Assembly: GCA_029252195.1 (NCBI GenBank)
Contig: JAQXBV010000079.1
Span: forward strand, 1-52,584
Reading direction: 5' to 3'
Length of the DNA stretch: 52,584 bases
From: Yoonia sp.
Lineage (GTDB): Bacteria > Pseudomonadota > Alphaproteobacteria > Rhodobacterales > Rhodobacteraceae
In this document: piece by piece, positions 19,217 to 27,969 of the stretch
Position numbering within the stretch: position 1 is the stretch's first letter
Layout: each line of letters begins with the position of its first letter
The notes under the pieces: generated by a model
What the model saw: the letters and a program-made list of their open reading frames with translations, nothing else
Told to the model about the DNA's origin: nothing
Databases searched by the model: none
Position numbers and translations under genes: made by a program

Positions 19217-19627
19217 ATGCGCATGACGATTCTTACCTCATCGCTTATTGCTGTCTTTTCCGTCGTAGCCGCGATCCATACCCTATGGGGGTTCGGGTTT
19301 TGGTTTCCGCTGCGTGACGAAGCAAAGCTCGTCAGGTCGGTGGTTGGTGCGAAAGACGCGACGCGGATGCCTGGGCCTATTCCCTGCGCTCTTGTCGCAG
19401 GGGCTTTGGTGGCGGTCGTGATGTCGTTGACGGCAGAGCCATCATGTCCGCGCGATATTCTGCTGGGATTAGCCGCACTGGTCTTGATCCTGCGAGGACT
19501 TTTGTCTTGGGTGCCGCTCTGGCGCCGCATGGCCCCGCGAGAGCCATTTGCGACGTTGGACCGCTATGCCTATGGGCCGCTTTCCCTGTTACTTGGGCTG
19601 GGTCTTATCCGCGTCATCATCGGCTAA
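19217..19627 (+). CDS. DUF3995 integral membrane protein
   Basis: A 136-residue inner-membrane protein with about four hydrophobic helices: residues 4-23 (TILTSSLIAVFSVVAAIHTL), 55-75 (IPCALVAGALVAVVMSLT), 85-105 (LGLAALVLILRGLLSWVPL) and 115-135 (YGPLSLLLGLGLIRVIIG). The first helix with AAIHTLWGFGFWFPL and the late DRYAYGPL segment match the DUF3995 family, whose function is unknown. Starts at 19217 (MRMTIL) and 19223 are both possible and neither has a clear ribosome site. The stop interlocks with that of the convergent barrel gene (CTAA, 19624-19627). Confidence 0.72.
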   Translation: MRMTILTSSLIAVFSVVAAIHTLWGFGFWFPLRDEAKLVRSVVGAKDATRMPGPIPCALVAGALVAVVMSLTAEPSCPRDILLGLAALVLILRGLLSWVPLWRRMAPREPFATLDRYAYGPLSLLLGLGLIRVIIG

Positions 19628-20286
19628 AAGGTGAGCCAAGTTTCGAACTTGAGCGCAGCACCGCGGTCACCCGTTAGACCTTTGACGGCCCCCAAGTGGA
19701 GTTTGACGCTGTCGTTATAGCTATAGATCAGGGACGGTGCGATTTTGGCATAGACGTCGTTGGTGAACCCTTGACCCGTTTGTAATTGAAGGGTCGTCAT
19801 CCAATCCTCGGACCAAGTATGCCCCCAAGTTACATCTGCTTTCGGGCGAAAGGTGCTGTCTCGCGTGCCATAAGTGGCGGTTGCGTCGATTGAGAGCCAG
19901 CCGTTCTTTAGCGCGTACCCCCATGATATTCCGCCGCGCCAAAGCATTTCAGGGGTGTGATTGACGTCTGCACGCGCCCCGAGAGCCAAATTAGCCGCGA
20001 ATTTGTTATGGCTTTCCAAGTCGCCTATCGGAAAGCTTGCAAAGAAAAAGACCGAACCGATGCGTCCTGCGTCCGCGGTATGCAGATCAAGCCCGAGGGT
20101 GACACGCTCTGAGGCGCCAAATTCGGCATAAAGGGTCGGGTCGTAATGAACGGGTAGCTGTGCGCCTTCCGACAAAAGGAAATTGCCGCCCGCCGCGATG
20201 AATAACTCACCTTTGGTCCGCGACCACGCGCCTGCAGACGCCGTGCTCGCGGTGATACAAAGGATGAGTATTGCTAACATGCGCAT
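19624..20286 (-). CDS. Outer-membrane beta-barrel-like protein
   Basis: A 220-residue exported protein that I do not recognise by name. The signal peptide (MLAILILCITASTASAGAW) is followed by alternating strands such as GELFIAAGGNFLLSE, RVTLGLDLHTAD, KFAANLALGARADV, LSIDATATYGTR and KLHLGAVKGLTG. The final residues ETWLTF end in Phe, the usual outer-membrane insertion signal, so a small 10- to 12-strand barrel is likely. ATG at 20286 (MRMLAIL) is chosen; a TTG at 20292 would add two residues. Two overlapping CtrA-type boxes lie 43-68 bases upstream, which suggests cell-cycle or motility-linked control. Confidence 0.65.
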   Translation of the reverse strand: MRMLAILILCITASTASAGAWSRTKGELFIAAGGNFLLSEGAQLPVHYDPTLYAEFGASERVTLGLDLHTADAGRIGSVFFFASFPIGDLESHNKFAANLALGARADVNHTPEMLWRGGISWGYALKNGWLSIDATATYGTRDSTFRPKADVTWGHTWSEDWMTTLQLQTGQGFTNDVYAKIAPSLIYSYNDSVKLHLGAVKGLTGDRGAALKFETWLTF

Positions 20287-20328
20287 GAACAAGAGCCATA
20301 TTGTTCGATCTAAAATATAAACAAATAG

Positions 20329-20354
20329 TTAATGCGAAGTTAAGAATATCTTAA
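20329..20354. promoter_or_regulatory. Two overlapping CtrA-type boxes (TTAA-N7-TTAA-N7-TTAA)
   Basis: TTAA occurs at 20329-20332, 20340-20343 and 20351-20354, each separated by exactly seven bases. TTAA-N7-TTAA is the established CtrA recognition sequence in alphaproteobacteria. The site is 43-68 bases upstream of the barrel gene on the minus strand and about 210 bases upstream of acs. I found no other TTAA-N7-TTAA in the window. CtrA binding is inferred. Confidence 0.6.
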
Positions 20355-20561
20355 GATGTGCTTGTAAAGAATTTTTCAAAAAGTCTCTGGTTATTGAGGG
20401 AATTTTACAAAACGATGGCCCGCACACCGAGTTTGACTTGGAAACTGACTTGAATCCTCACATGATGCCGCCAAGGAACGCTTTTCTTTGAGGAGAGAGG
20501 GGAGCGGGGAGGTGGGCCGTTGGCCCGGCAATTATAGAATTTCCATACGGGGGGACCGTCA

Positions 20562-22517
20562 ATGTCTGACACTAGCACACTCTATCCACCATCAGCTGAA
20601 ATGGCCGCTGGCGCCCATGCAGATAAGGCCAAATACGAAGCGATGTATGCCGCGTCAATCGCAGATCCAGACGCGTTTTGGGGAGAGCAGGGCAAGCGCG
20701 TTGACTGGATCAAGCCTTATACAAAAGTGAAGTCCAGTGACTTCACGATGGGCAATGTGAACATCAAGTGGTTTGAAGACGGGACTCTGAACGTCTCTGC
20801 AAACTGCATCGACCGGCACCTTGCGACGCGTGGCGATCAGACAGCGATCATCTGGGAGCCGGACAGCCCCGAGGAAGCAGCGCTGCACATCAGCTATAAA
20901 GAGCTTCACGACAAGACCAACCGTATGGCGAATGTGCTTAAGGATTTGGGCGTCACCAAGGGTGACCGCGTTGTTCTGTATTTGCCAATGATCCCAGAAG
21001 CCGCTTACGCAATGCTGGCCTGCGCGCGCCTCGGTGCGATCCATTCGATCGTTTTCGCGGGCTTTAGTGCGGATGCGCTGGGCGCGCGGATCAACGGATC
21101 GGACGCAAAAGTTTTGATCACTGCGGATTACGCGCCGCGTGGCGGCCGTGCGACGCCGTTGAAGTCGAACGCAGACGCAGCCTTGCTGCATTGCGATGAC
21201 CGCGTGAAGTGTCTCGTGGTCAAGCGCACTGGCGGTCAGACAACATGGACCGAAGGGCGTGACTTTGATTACAACGCGCTTTCGGCAGCCGCATCTGCGG
21301 AGTGCGCACCAGCTGAGGTGAATGCAGAAGACCCGCTCTTCATTCTTTACACCTCCGGCTCCACAGGTCAGCCCAAGGGCGTGGTGCACACCACTGGCGG
21401 TTACCTCGTTTATGCCTCCATGACGCATGAATATACGTTTGATTACAAAGAGGGCGACATCTTTTGGTGCACCGCCGATGTGGGCTGGGTCACGGGGCAC
21501 AGCTATATCGTCTATGGCCCGCTTGCGAACGGGGCCACGACGATCATGTTTGAAGGTGTGCCGACATATCCAGATGCGGGCCGCTTCTGGGAAGTTTGCG
21601 CCAAGCACAAGGTTAATCAGTTCTACACAGCCCCCACCGCGCTGCGCGCGTTGATGGGCCAAGGCAACAGCTTTGTTGAAAAGCACGATCTGTCCGATCT
21701 GCGCATCTTGGGCACGGTCGGCGAGCCGATCAATCCGGAAGCGTGGAACTGGTACAATGATGTCGTCGGCAAGGGCAAATGCCCGATTGTCGATACATGG
21801 TGGCAGACTGAAACAGGCGGGCATTTGTTAACCCCGCTACCGGGTGCGACGGCGACAAAGCCCGGTTCGGCAACGTTGCCGTTCTTCGGCATCCAGCCAG
21901 TCGTGCTGGAGCCAACAACAGGTGAAGAGATCCACGGCAATGGCGTCGAAGGCGTTTTGTGCATCAAAGACAGCTGGCCGGGTCAAATGCGCACCGTGTG
22001 GGGCGACCATGAGCGGTTCGAGCAAACCTATTTCTCGGATTACAAAGGCTACTACTTTACAGGTGACGGCTGCCGTCGTGACGAAGATGGGTACTACTGG
22101 ATCACGGGCCGCGTCGATGACGTGATCAACGTGTCAGGGCACCGTATGGGCACCGCAGAAGTCGAGAGCGCCCTGGTTGCTCATGCGGCGGTGGCAGAGG
22201 CGGCTGTTGTGGGCTATCCGCATGACATCAAGGGGCAGGGGATCTACGCCTATGTGACTTTGATGAATGATCAAGAACCCTCTGACGCGCTGCGCAAAAA
22301 GCTGGAAACATGGGTACGCTCCGAGATCGGGCCGATTGCAAAACCGGACCTGATCCAATGGGCCCCCGGATTGCCAAAGACGCGTTCGGGCAAAATCATG
22401 CGCCGTATCCTGCGCAAGATTGCCGACAACGATTATGCTGCTCTTGGTGATACATCCACGCTGGCCGATCCGTCGGTTGTGGATGACCTTATTGCGAACA
22501 GGATGAACCGCGCCTAA
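20562..22517 (+). CDS. acs: Acetyl-CoA synthetase
   Basis: A 651-residue AMP-forming ligase that converts acetate, ATP and CoA to acetyl-CoA. The P-loop-like [19 protein letters not shown], the WWQTETGGH core and the hinge region [21 protein letters not shown] are all present. [16 protein letters not shown] contains the Lys that is acetylated to switch the enzyme off in many bacteria. The length fits the family. The ATG has GGGGGACC upstream. The 275 bases before it are AT-rich near 20300-20420 and hold the CtrA-type boxes. No actP or acetate-regulation genes adjoin it. The stop interlocks with the hemerythrin gene (CTAA, 22514-22517). Confidence 0.97.
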   Translation: MSDTSTLYPPSAEMAAGAHADKAKYEAMYAASIADPDAFWGEQGKRVDWIKPYTKVKSSDFTMGNVNIKWFEDGTLNVSANCIDRHLATRGDQTAIIWEPDSPEEAALHISYKELHDKTNRMANVLKDLGVTKGDRVVLYLPMIPEAAYAMLACARLGAIHSIVFAGFSADALGARINGSDAKVLITADYAPRGGRATPLKSNADAALLHCDDRVKCLVVKRTGGQTTWTEGRDFDYNALSAAASAECAPAEVNAEDPLFILYTSGSTGQPKGVVHTTGGYLVYASMTHEYTFDYKEGDIFWCTADVGWVTGHSYIVYGPLANGATTIMFEGVPTYPDAGRFWEVCAKHKVNQFYTAPTALRALMGQGNSFVEKHDLSDLRILGTVGEPINPEAWNWYNDVVGKGKCPIVDTWWQTETGGHLLTPLPGATATKPGSATLPFFGIQPVVLEPTTGEEIHGNGVEGVLCIKDSWPGQMRTVWGDHERFEQTYFSDYKGYYFTGDGCRRDEDGYYWITGRVDDVINVSGHRMGTAEVESALVAHAAVAEAAVVGYPHDIKGQGIYAYVTLMNDQEPSDALRKKLETWVRSEIGPIAKPDLIQWAPGLPKTRSGKIMRRILRKIADNDYAALGDTSTLADPSVVDDLIANRMNRA

Positions 22518-23083
22518 CTCAGGTCAGCGGCACCAAACTTCAGAATGACGGGGACGATCAACTCTTCCTCGTCATTCAAATGCCGATCCAGCAGGCGTTC
22601 CAGCCCAGTCAGTTCGGCCTCAAAATGCCCCACAAGACTATGCATCTGTGTCCGTTTATCGCGGGCTTGCAGGATGCCATTTGCACTGGCGACAAAGGCG
22701 TTAAGCAGCTCGTCAATGTCGTGGTGATCCTTATCCAGAATAGCAAAGCCGCCCTCGATGCGTTTGTCTTTGGTCGCAAGTTTCGGGAAGTAATAGGTAT
22801 CTTCAATTGTGTGGTGCTCGTGCAGCCCATTCACAAACATGCCGCCATAGCGCGACAGGCGGGCGGCGTATTGGTTCGGCTCTATCTTTGCATCGACGAA
22901 ACTGCGGGCATCGCTCTGCATCTCGGCCACAACCTTGCGGAACATCATGTGACGCTCAAGCCAAAATCGGATTAGCCCGTCAAATCCCGGATCGGTTTCC
23001 CAAAGCTTGCGCGGATAGTCTTTCAGCAAGACCCGCAGCGCATCTGGCAGGCCATCGCGCTTGGCTAAATCAAACGATTTCAT
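22514..23083 (-). CDS. Hemerythrin HHE domain protein
   Basis: A 189-residue helical protein. The diiron-type ligands can be placed at H of [11 protein letters not shown], at [15 protein letters not shown], at [13 protein letters not shown] and at [17 protein letters not shown], matching the H...HxxxE...HxxxD order of HHE proteins. Such proteins sense or scavenge oxygen or nitric oxide or store iron in the cytoplasm; no specific role can be assigned. The N-terminal 35 residues (including [17 protein letters not shown]) are not part of the four-helix bundle. The ATG has AGGAG upstream. It is convergent with acs. Confidence 0.85.
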   Translation of the reverse strand: MKSFDLAKRDGLPDALRVLLKDYPRKLWETDPGFDGLIRFWLERHMMFRKVVAEMQSDARSFVDAKIEPNQYAARLSRYGGMFVNGLHEHHTIEDTYYFPKLATKDKRIEGGFAILDKDHHDIDELLNAFVASANGILQARDKRTQMHSLVGHFEAELTGLERLLDRHLNDEEELIVPVILKFGAADLS

Positions 23084-23410
23084 CTCTCAACTCCTGTTTT
23101 CTGCGGGATAGGTAGTGCGTGCGTGGGGCAAAGACCAGCCTGCAGCGGAAGCGCGAATCGTGCCCGACCGCGTCTTCAGAGCGCAGGGGCACAGCGGCGT
23201 TGCGCGGCCCGCCAAGACAATGCGCGCGTTTGGCCATTCCTTCCCATTTCACAATAACGAGGAGGCATTATCGCAATGCCGCTAGGTCAATCAGAAATTG
23301 CGCTTGCCATTTTTATCATCAAGTCAAACTATGGATCATCAGCGCCCTTGAGGCGAATGAGACAAAGAAAACCGAGGGCCGGAAAACGGCACTTTTACTG
23401 GGAGATACTC
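23084..23410 (+). other. Intergenic region upstream of the peptide importer operon
   Basis: This stretch of 327 bases holds no gene that I can support. It contains a GC-rich first half, a GAGGAGG at 23259-23265 ten bases before an ATG (23276) that is in frame with oppA, and a candidate promoter at 23304-23332. A 60-codon minus-strand frame (23070-23252) reads through the GC-rich part but has no ribosome site. Confidence 0.6.
23304..23332 (+). promoter_or_regulatory. Candidate promoter of the opp operon
   Basis: TTGCCA (23304-23309) and AACTAT (23327-23332) are 17 bases apart, about 80 bases before the preferred oppA start. The match is moderate. Confidence 0.3.
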
Positions 23411-25048
23411 ATGACACTGAAAACAACATTAAAGGCGACAACTGCTGCGGTTTTGTTCCTTTCGGGAACGACCGTATTCGCAGACGGCCATGCAACGCAC
23501 CCTGTGACCGGCGAAGTGCTGGCGACGGACCAATCCTTTACCTACCGCGATCTGGACGAAAGCCCTTCCATTGATCCAGGCATGGCCGAAGACAGCGCGG
23601 GCGGCGACATTCTGCGCGACCTCTTTGAAGGCCTGATGGCGCAAGACGGTGACGGCAACCTTATTCCAGGCGTGGCGACGGGTTATACTGTGTCTGATGA
23701 CAAGCTGGTCTATACATTTACCCTGCGCGACAACGCAAAATGGTCAAACGGCGAGCCTGTGACCGCAGGCGATTTCGAATATGCATGGAAGCGCGCAGCG
23801 TCCCCAGAGCTGGCCTCCCCCTATAGCTGGTATATCGAGTTGATGAGCCTCGTGAATGCCTCCGAAGTGATCGCGGGTGACAAGGATCCGTCCGAGCTTG
23901 GCGTGACAGCCACCGACGACCACACGCTCGTTGTGACCCTGACCCAGCCGCTGCCCTACTTCCCGCAGATGGTGACACATTACACCACATTCCCTGTGCC
24001 GCAGGCCGTGGTTGAAGAGTTCGGCGCTGACTGGACCAAGCCGGGCAACATGGTGTCCAACGGCGCATACGTCCTGACAGAGCATGTGCCGCAAGAGAAG
24101 CTCGTGCGCGAGCGCAACGTGAACTATTGGGACAACGAGAACACGATCATCGAGAAAACCACATCGCTGGTGATTAACGATGAAAACGTCGCTTTGACAC
24201 GTTTCCTCGCAGGCGAGCTTGACCGCACGGAGGTGCCGTCGGGGCAGTTCCCCGCACTTGAGGCGGAATATCCAAACGACATCATGTCCGTGCCAAACGC
24301 CTGTTCTTACTACTACACCATCAACATGACAGAGACCGGGAACCCAGCCTTGCAAGACGCTGGCGTCCGCAAGGCGCTGTCGATGGCTGTTGACCGTGAT
24401 GTGATTGTAGATAACGTGCTGGCAGGTGGCCAAAAGGCCGCTTACACCTTCACCCACTGGGCGACGGCTGGCTTCGAGACACCAGACATCGCAGAAGCCT
24501 CTATGACCCAAGCGGACCGCAATGCAGAAGGCGTCGCCTTGATGGAAGCTGCAGGGTACGGCAAGGACAATCCGCTCACGGTTGACCTGATCTACAACAC
24601 ATCTGACGCGCACAAGGGTATCGCCATCGCGATCAGCCAGATGTGGAAGCAGACGCTGGGTGTCGAAACAGTCTTGAGCAACGAAGAATGGCAGGTCTTC
24701 CTTGAGACCCGTGGCAACCAGGACTACCAAATCGCCCGTGCAGGCTGGTGTGCGGACTATACCGAAGCCTCGACCTTCCTCGATCTGATGCAGTCCGAGT
24801 CCGGCTACAACGATGCCAAGTATAACAACCCCGAAGTTGACGCGCTCTTGGCGCATGCCAAAACAGCCGACAACCCACAGGCCGACTATACAGCCGTAGA
24901 ACAGATCATCGCACGCGACGTGCCGATCATCCCGATCTACCACTACTCGGCTGACAAAATGCTCCGTCACACCGTGAAGGGCTGGGCCTACGACAACTTC
25001 CAGCAGAACTGGTACTCCAAAGACCTTTATAAAGTCGCTGGTGAATAA
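23411..25048 (+). CDS. oppA: Peptide ABC transporter substrate-binding protein (OppA/MppA type)
   Basis: A 545-residue periplasmic solute-binding protein of family 5. The signal peptide is LKATTAAVLFLSGTTVFA, followed by DGHATHP. The mature part has the family markers EPVTAGDFEYAWKRAASPEL (near residue 115) and VRKALSMAVDRDVIVDNVL (near 320). The pattern with TSDAHKGIAIAISQMWKQTL resembles OppA/MppA oligopeptide binders rather than dipeptide ones. It heads an operon with two permeases and two ATPases. ATG 23411 has GGGAG seven bases upstream and begins a normal signal peptide; an in-frame ATG at 23276 behind GAGGAGG would add 45 residues ahead of it. A terminator-like hairpin follows, which would keep oppA in excess. 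Confidence 0.92.
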   Translation: MTLKTTLKATTAAVLFLSGTTVFADGHATHPVTGEVLATDQSFTYRDLDESPSIDPGMAEDSAGGDILRDLFEGLMAQDGDGNLIPGVATGYTVSDDKLVYTFTLRDNAKWSNGEPVTAGDFEYAWKRAASPELASPYSWYIELMSLVNASEVIAGDKDPSELGVTATDDHTLVVTLTQPLPYFPQMVTHYTTFPVPQAVVEEFGADWTKPGNMVSNGAYVLTEHVPQEKLVRERNVNYWDNENTIIEKTTSLVINDENVALTRFLAGELDRTEVPSGQFPALEAEYPNDIMSVPNACSYYYTINMTETGNPALQDAGVRKALSMAVDRDVIVDNVLAGGQKAAYTFTHWATAGFETPDIAEASMTQADRNAEGVALMEAAGYGKDNPLTVDLIYNTSDAHKGIAIAISQMWKQTLGVETVLSNEEWQVFLETRGNQDYQIARAGWCADYTEASTFLDLMQSESGYNDAKYNNPEVDALLAHAKTADNPQADYTAVEQIIARDVPIIPIYHYSADKMLRHTVKGWAYDNFQQNWYSKDLYKVAGE

Positions 25049-25064
25049 CCTTTAGCTGCTCACA

Positions 25065-25102
25065 GCCGCGCCCCATGGAAACAGGGGGCGCGGCACCTTT
25101 TT
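25065..25102 (+). terminator. Intercistronic hairpin between oppA and oppB
   Basis: GCCGCGCCCC (25065-25074) and GGGGCGCGGC (25085-25094) form a perfect ten-base stem, followed by ACC and five T residues (25098-25102). It is a leaky terminator or mRNA-stabilising stem in the gap between the binding-protein gene and the permease gene, as is common in importer operons. Confidence 0.8.
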
Positions 25103-25129
25103 CGCACTCAAAATCGCGGACCTAATCAC

Positions 25130-26053
25130 ATGTTTAGCTTTGTAGCCAGACGGCTTGCCGTGGCCGTTCCGACGTTGTTGATCCTCGTCATCATCTCTTT
25201 CATTCTGATGTATGCAGCCCCCGGCGGCCCGTTCAACTCCGAGCGCCCCTTGCCGCCGGAAGTCTTGGCCAACATCGAAGCGAAATACGGTTTGGACCAA
25301 CCTTTCTGGAAGCGGATCGTCGATTATATCTGGGGTGTTGTGGCGCATTTTGATTTCGGCCCGTCGTTCAAATTCAAAGACCGTTCGGTCAATGACATCA
25401 TCGCCCAAGGCTTTCCTGTGACGCTCACCTATGGCGCGATCTCTTTTCTTGTTGCGATCGTCGTGGGGATTTCGCTCGGCACCGCTGCGGCCATTCGCCA
25501 GAATACATGGCTGGATTACCTCGCCGTGGGGATTTCAATCGGCGCGCAGGTCTTGCCGAATTTCGTGATGGCGCCAATCCTGCTTTTGACCTTTACGCTC
25601 TGGCTTGGCTGGTTGCCCGGTGGCGGCTGGAACGGCGGCGAGTGGCCTTATCTGGTGATGCCGGTGATTGCGCTTTCGACCTCTTATATGGCGTCTATCG
25701 CGCGTATTACCCGCTCATCCATGCTTGAGGTGCTTAACATCAACTTCATCCGCACAGCCAAGGCCAAGGGTCTGCCGATGCGCCGTGTGATCTGGAAACA
25801 CGCGATGAAGCCTGCGATGCTGCCCGTTCTGTCCTACCTCGGGCCAGCATTCGTTGGCATGATCACAGGATCGGTTGTGATCGACAGCTTCTTCTCGACC
25901 GGGGGAATCGGCACATTCTTTGTGAACTCGGCCTTTACCCGCGACTATTCGGTCATGATGGGGATCACCATTTTGGTGGGGGCCCTCACGATTATCTTTA
26001 ACCTTCTGGTTGACGTGCTTTACGCATGGATAGACCCGAAAATCCGCTATTAA
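25130..26053 (+). CDS. oppB: Peptide ABC transporter permease, OppB type
   Basis: A 307-residue inner-membrane permease with six predicted helices: one at residues 9-30 and the rest between about 100 and 300. The N-terminal MFSFVARRLAVAVPTLLILV is the OppB/DppB signature. The cytoplasmic EAA loop reads FIRTAKAKGLPMRRVIWKH, the contact with the ATPases. It imports oligopeptides together with OppC, OppD and OppF. It lies after the intercistronic hairpin and is followed within 16 bases by oppC. Confidence 0.95.
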   Translation: MFSFVARRLAVAVPTLLILVIISFILMYAAPGGPFNSERPLPPEVLANIEAKYGLDQPFWKRIVDYIWGVVAHFDFGPSFKFKDRSVNDIIAQGFPVTLTYGAISFLVAIVVGISLGTAAAIRQNTWLDYLAVGISIGAQVLPNFVMAPILLLTFTLWLGWLPGGGWNGGEWPYLVMPVIALSTSYMASIARITRSSMLEVLNINFIRTAKAKGLPMRRVIWKHAMKPAMLPVLSYLGPAFVGMITGSVVIDSFFSTGGIGTFFVNSAFTRDYSVMMGITILVGALTIIFNLLVDVLYAWIDPKIRY

Positions 26054-26069
26054 GCGCAGGGAGAGACAA

Positions 26070-26996
26070 ATGCTTCCCAATCCCGCTAAACTGGAGGGCG
26101 TCATTGACGCCATGGCCGTGGCAGAGGTCAAAGGCCGCTCGCTTTGGGCCGATGCGCGCACGCGCTTCATGCGCAACAAGGCGGCTGTTGTCTCGCTCGT
26201 CTTGCTGGCGCTTGTCGCGGCTTTCGCGCTTTTCGGCGGGTTTTTCGCCGCATGGGAACGCGATTTCGTGGATTTTTCGCTCACGGGGCGCAACGCGCAT
26301 ATGGGGGTGCCGTCGATTGAGACAGGGCACTTCTTTGGCACCGATAACAACGGGCGCGACCTTTATGCCCGCGTGGTACAAGGCACGGGGATTTCGCTGA
26401 TGGTCGGCATCGTGGGCGCCTTGGTCGCCGTGGTTGTGGGCACGCTTTACGGGGCCACAGCAGGCTACTTTGGCGGACGCTTGGACGGGGTCATGATGCG
26501 GGTCGTGGACGTGCTCATGTCGATCCCCTTCATGTTCGTGCTGATCCTGATGCTGGTGATTTTCGGGCGGTCCATCCTGATGCTGTTCCTTGGGATCGGC
26601 CTTATTTCTTGGCTTGATATGGCGCGGATCGCGCGCGGGCAGACGCTCTCGATCAAGAACAAGGAATTTGTCGAAGTGGCCGTGGCCACAGGCGTGCATC
26701 CGATCAAGATCATCCTGCGCCACATCGTGCCAAACCTGCTTGGGATTGTGATCGTTTACGCCACTCTGCTGGTCCCCAATATGATCATTTTCGAGAGCTT
26801 CATCAGCTTTCTTGGCCTTGGTGTACAAGAGCCGAACACATCGCTGGGGGCACTGATCAACGAGGGGGCAGGGACCATGCAATATGGCACCCTGTGGCAG
26901 ATTGCCTTTCCGCTTTTCTTCTTCGTCGTCACGATCTTTGCCTTCTTCTTTGTCGGTGATGGTCTGCGTGACGCACTCGACCCAAAGGACCGCTGA
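26070..26996 (+). CDS. oppC: Peptide ABC transporter permease, OppC type
   Basis: A 308-residue permease. The cytoplasmic N-terminal stretch SLWADARTRFMRNKAAV precedes the first helix (about residues 42-63), as in OppC. FFGTDNNGRDLYARVVQGT opens the transmembrane core, and VEVAVATGVHPIKIILRHIV is the EAA loop. PNLLGIVIVYATLLVPNMI and FLGLGVQEPNTSLGALI complete the usual pattern. It forms a heterodimeric channel with OppB. The stop at 26994-26996 is one base from the oppD start, so translation is coupled. Confidence 0.95.
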   Translation: MLPNPAKLEGVIDAMAVAEVKGRSLWADARTRFMRNKAAVVSLVLLALVAAFALFGGFFAAWERDFVDFSLTGRNAHMGVPSIETGHFFGTDNNGRDLYARVVQGTGISLMVGIVGALVAVVVGTLYGATAGYFGGRLDGVMMRVVDVLMSIPFMFVLILMLVIFGRSILMLFLGIGLISWLDMARIARGQTLSIKNKEFVEVAVATGVHPIKIILRHIVPNLLGIVIVYATLLVPNMIIFESFISFLGLGVQEPNTSLGALINEGAGTMQYGTLWQIAFPLFFFVVTIFAFFFVGDGLRDALDPKDR

Positions 26997-26997
26997 T

Positions 26998-27969
26998 ATG
27001 AGCCTTCTGGAAATCAAAGACCTGAAGGTCACGTTCAAAACCGGCGACGGCGATGTGCATGCGGTCAATGGCTTGAGCCTTGAGATCGACGCGGGCCAGA
27101 CCATCGCCATCGTGGGCGAAAGCGGATCGGGCAAGAGCCAGACCGCCTTTGCAGCCATGGGCCTTTTGGCGCGCAATGGGGCTGCGACAGGTTCGGTCAA
27201 GTTCAACGGGAAAGAGCTGATTAGTCTGACGGCGTCAGAGTTGAACCGCGTGCGGTCCCAAGAGATCGGGATGATTTTTCAAGACCCGATGACCTCTCTC
27301 AACCCCTATATGCGGATCAGCGACCAGATGGCCGAGGTGCTGACCCTGCACAAGGGGATGAGCAAAAAGCAAGCCATTGCCGAGAGCGTGCGCATGCTTG
27401 ATGCGGTGCGCATTCCTGATGCGGCCAACCGTATCCGGTCGTTCCCGCACGAATTTTCTGGGGGTATGCGTCAGCGGATCATGATCGCGATGTCACTGCT
27501 TTGTCGCCCGAAACTGTTGATCGCGGACGAGCCGACAACTGCGCTTGATGTGACTGTGCAAGCGCAGATCATGCAGCTTTTGGGCGACATCCGCACCGAA
27601 TTTGGCACCGCCGTGATCCTGATCACCCATGACCTTGGCGTTGTGGCGGGGTTCTGTGATCGGACACTAGTGATGTATGGCGGACAGATCATGGAGGAGG
27701 GGACGACAGAAGATGTGTTCGAGACGCCGTCGCACCCCTAAACTGCGGGTCTTCTAAAAGCCGTGCCGCGCCTTGACCGCGCCGACGCCGAACTGGCGAC
27801 CATCGCGGGCGAGCCGCCCGACATGTCGCACTTGCCCGCAGGCTGCCCATTCTCGCCTCGCTGTGCGCAAGTGATTGCGGGCACTTGCCCCAGCATCCGG
27901 CCACCGCTCATCACGTTCGACGGCACCCGCCGCCGCGCCTGCCACCTACCTGTTGCGGAGGTCATCTGA
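26998..27969 (+). pseudogene. oppD: Peptide ABC transporter ATP-binding protein OppD, interrupted by an in-frame TAA
   Basis: The frame encodes a normal OppD of 323 residues except for TAA at codon 248 (27739-27741). The first 247 residues hold the whole nucleotide-binding domain: Walker A GESGSGKSQ, Q-loop MIFQDPMTSLNP, signature FSGGMRQRIMIA, Walker B LLIADEPTTALD and H-loop ITHDLG. The stop follows H-P, exactly where the family has the H-P-Y motif that opens the oligopeptide/dipeptide C-terminal domain, so a Tyr codon probably became TAA. The frame continues with TAGLLKAVPRLDRADAEL and a Cys-rich tail (GCPFSPRC), then overlaps oppF at 27969. A truncated protein might still bind and hydrolyse ATP but would lack the C-terminal domain. 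Confidence 0.88.

Noticed and set aside
23744..24970. Minus-strand frame of 408 codons
   Set aside because: Antisense to oppA; no recognisable motifs; a shadow frame. The same applies to 20655-21824 (antisense to acs) and 25998-27206 (antisense to oppC/oppB).
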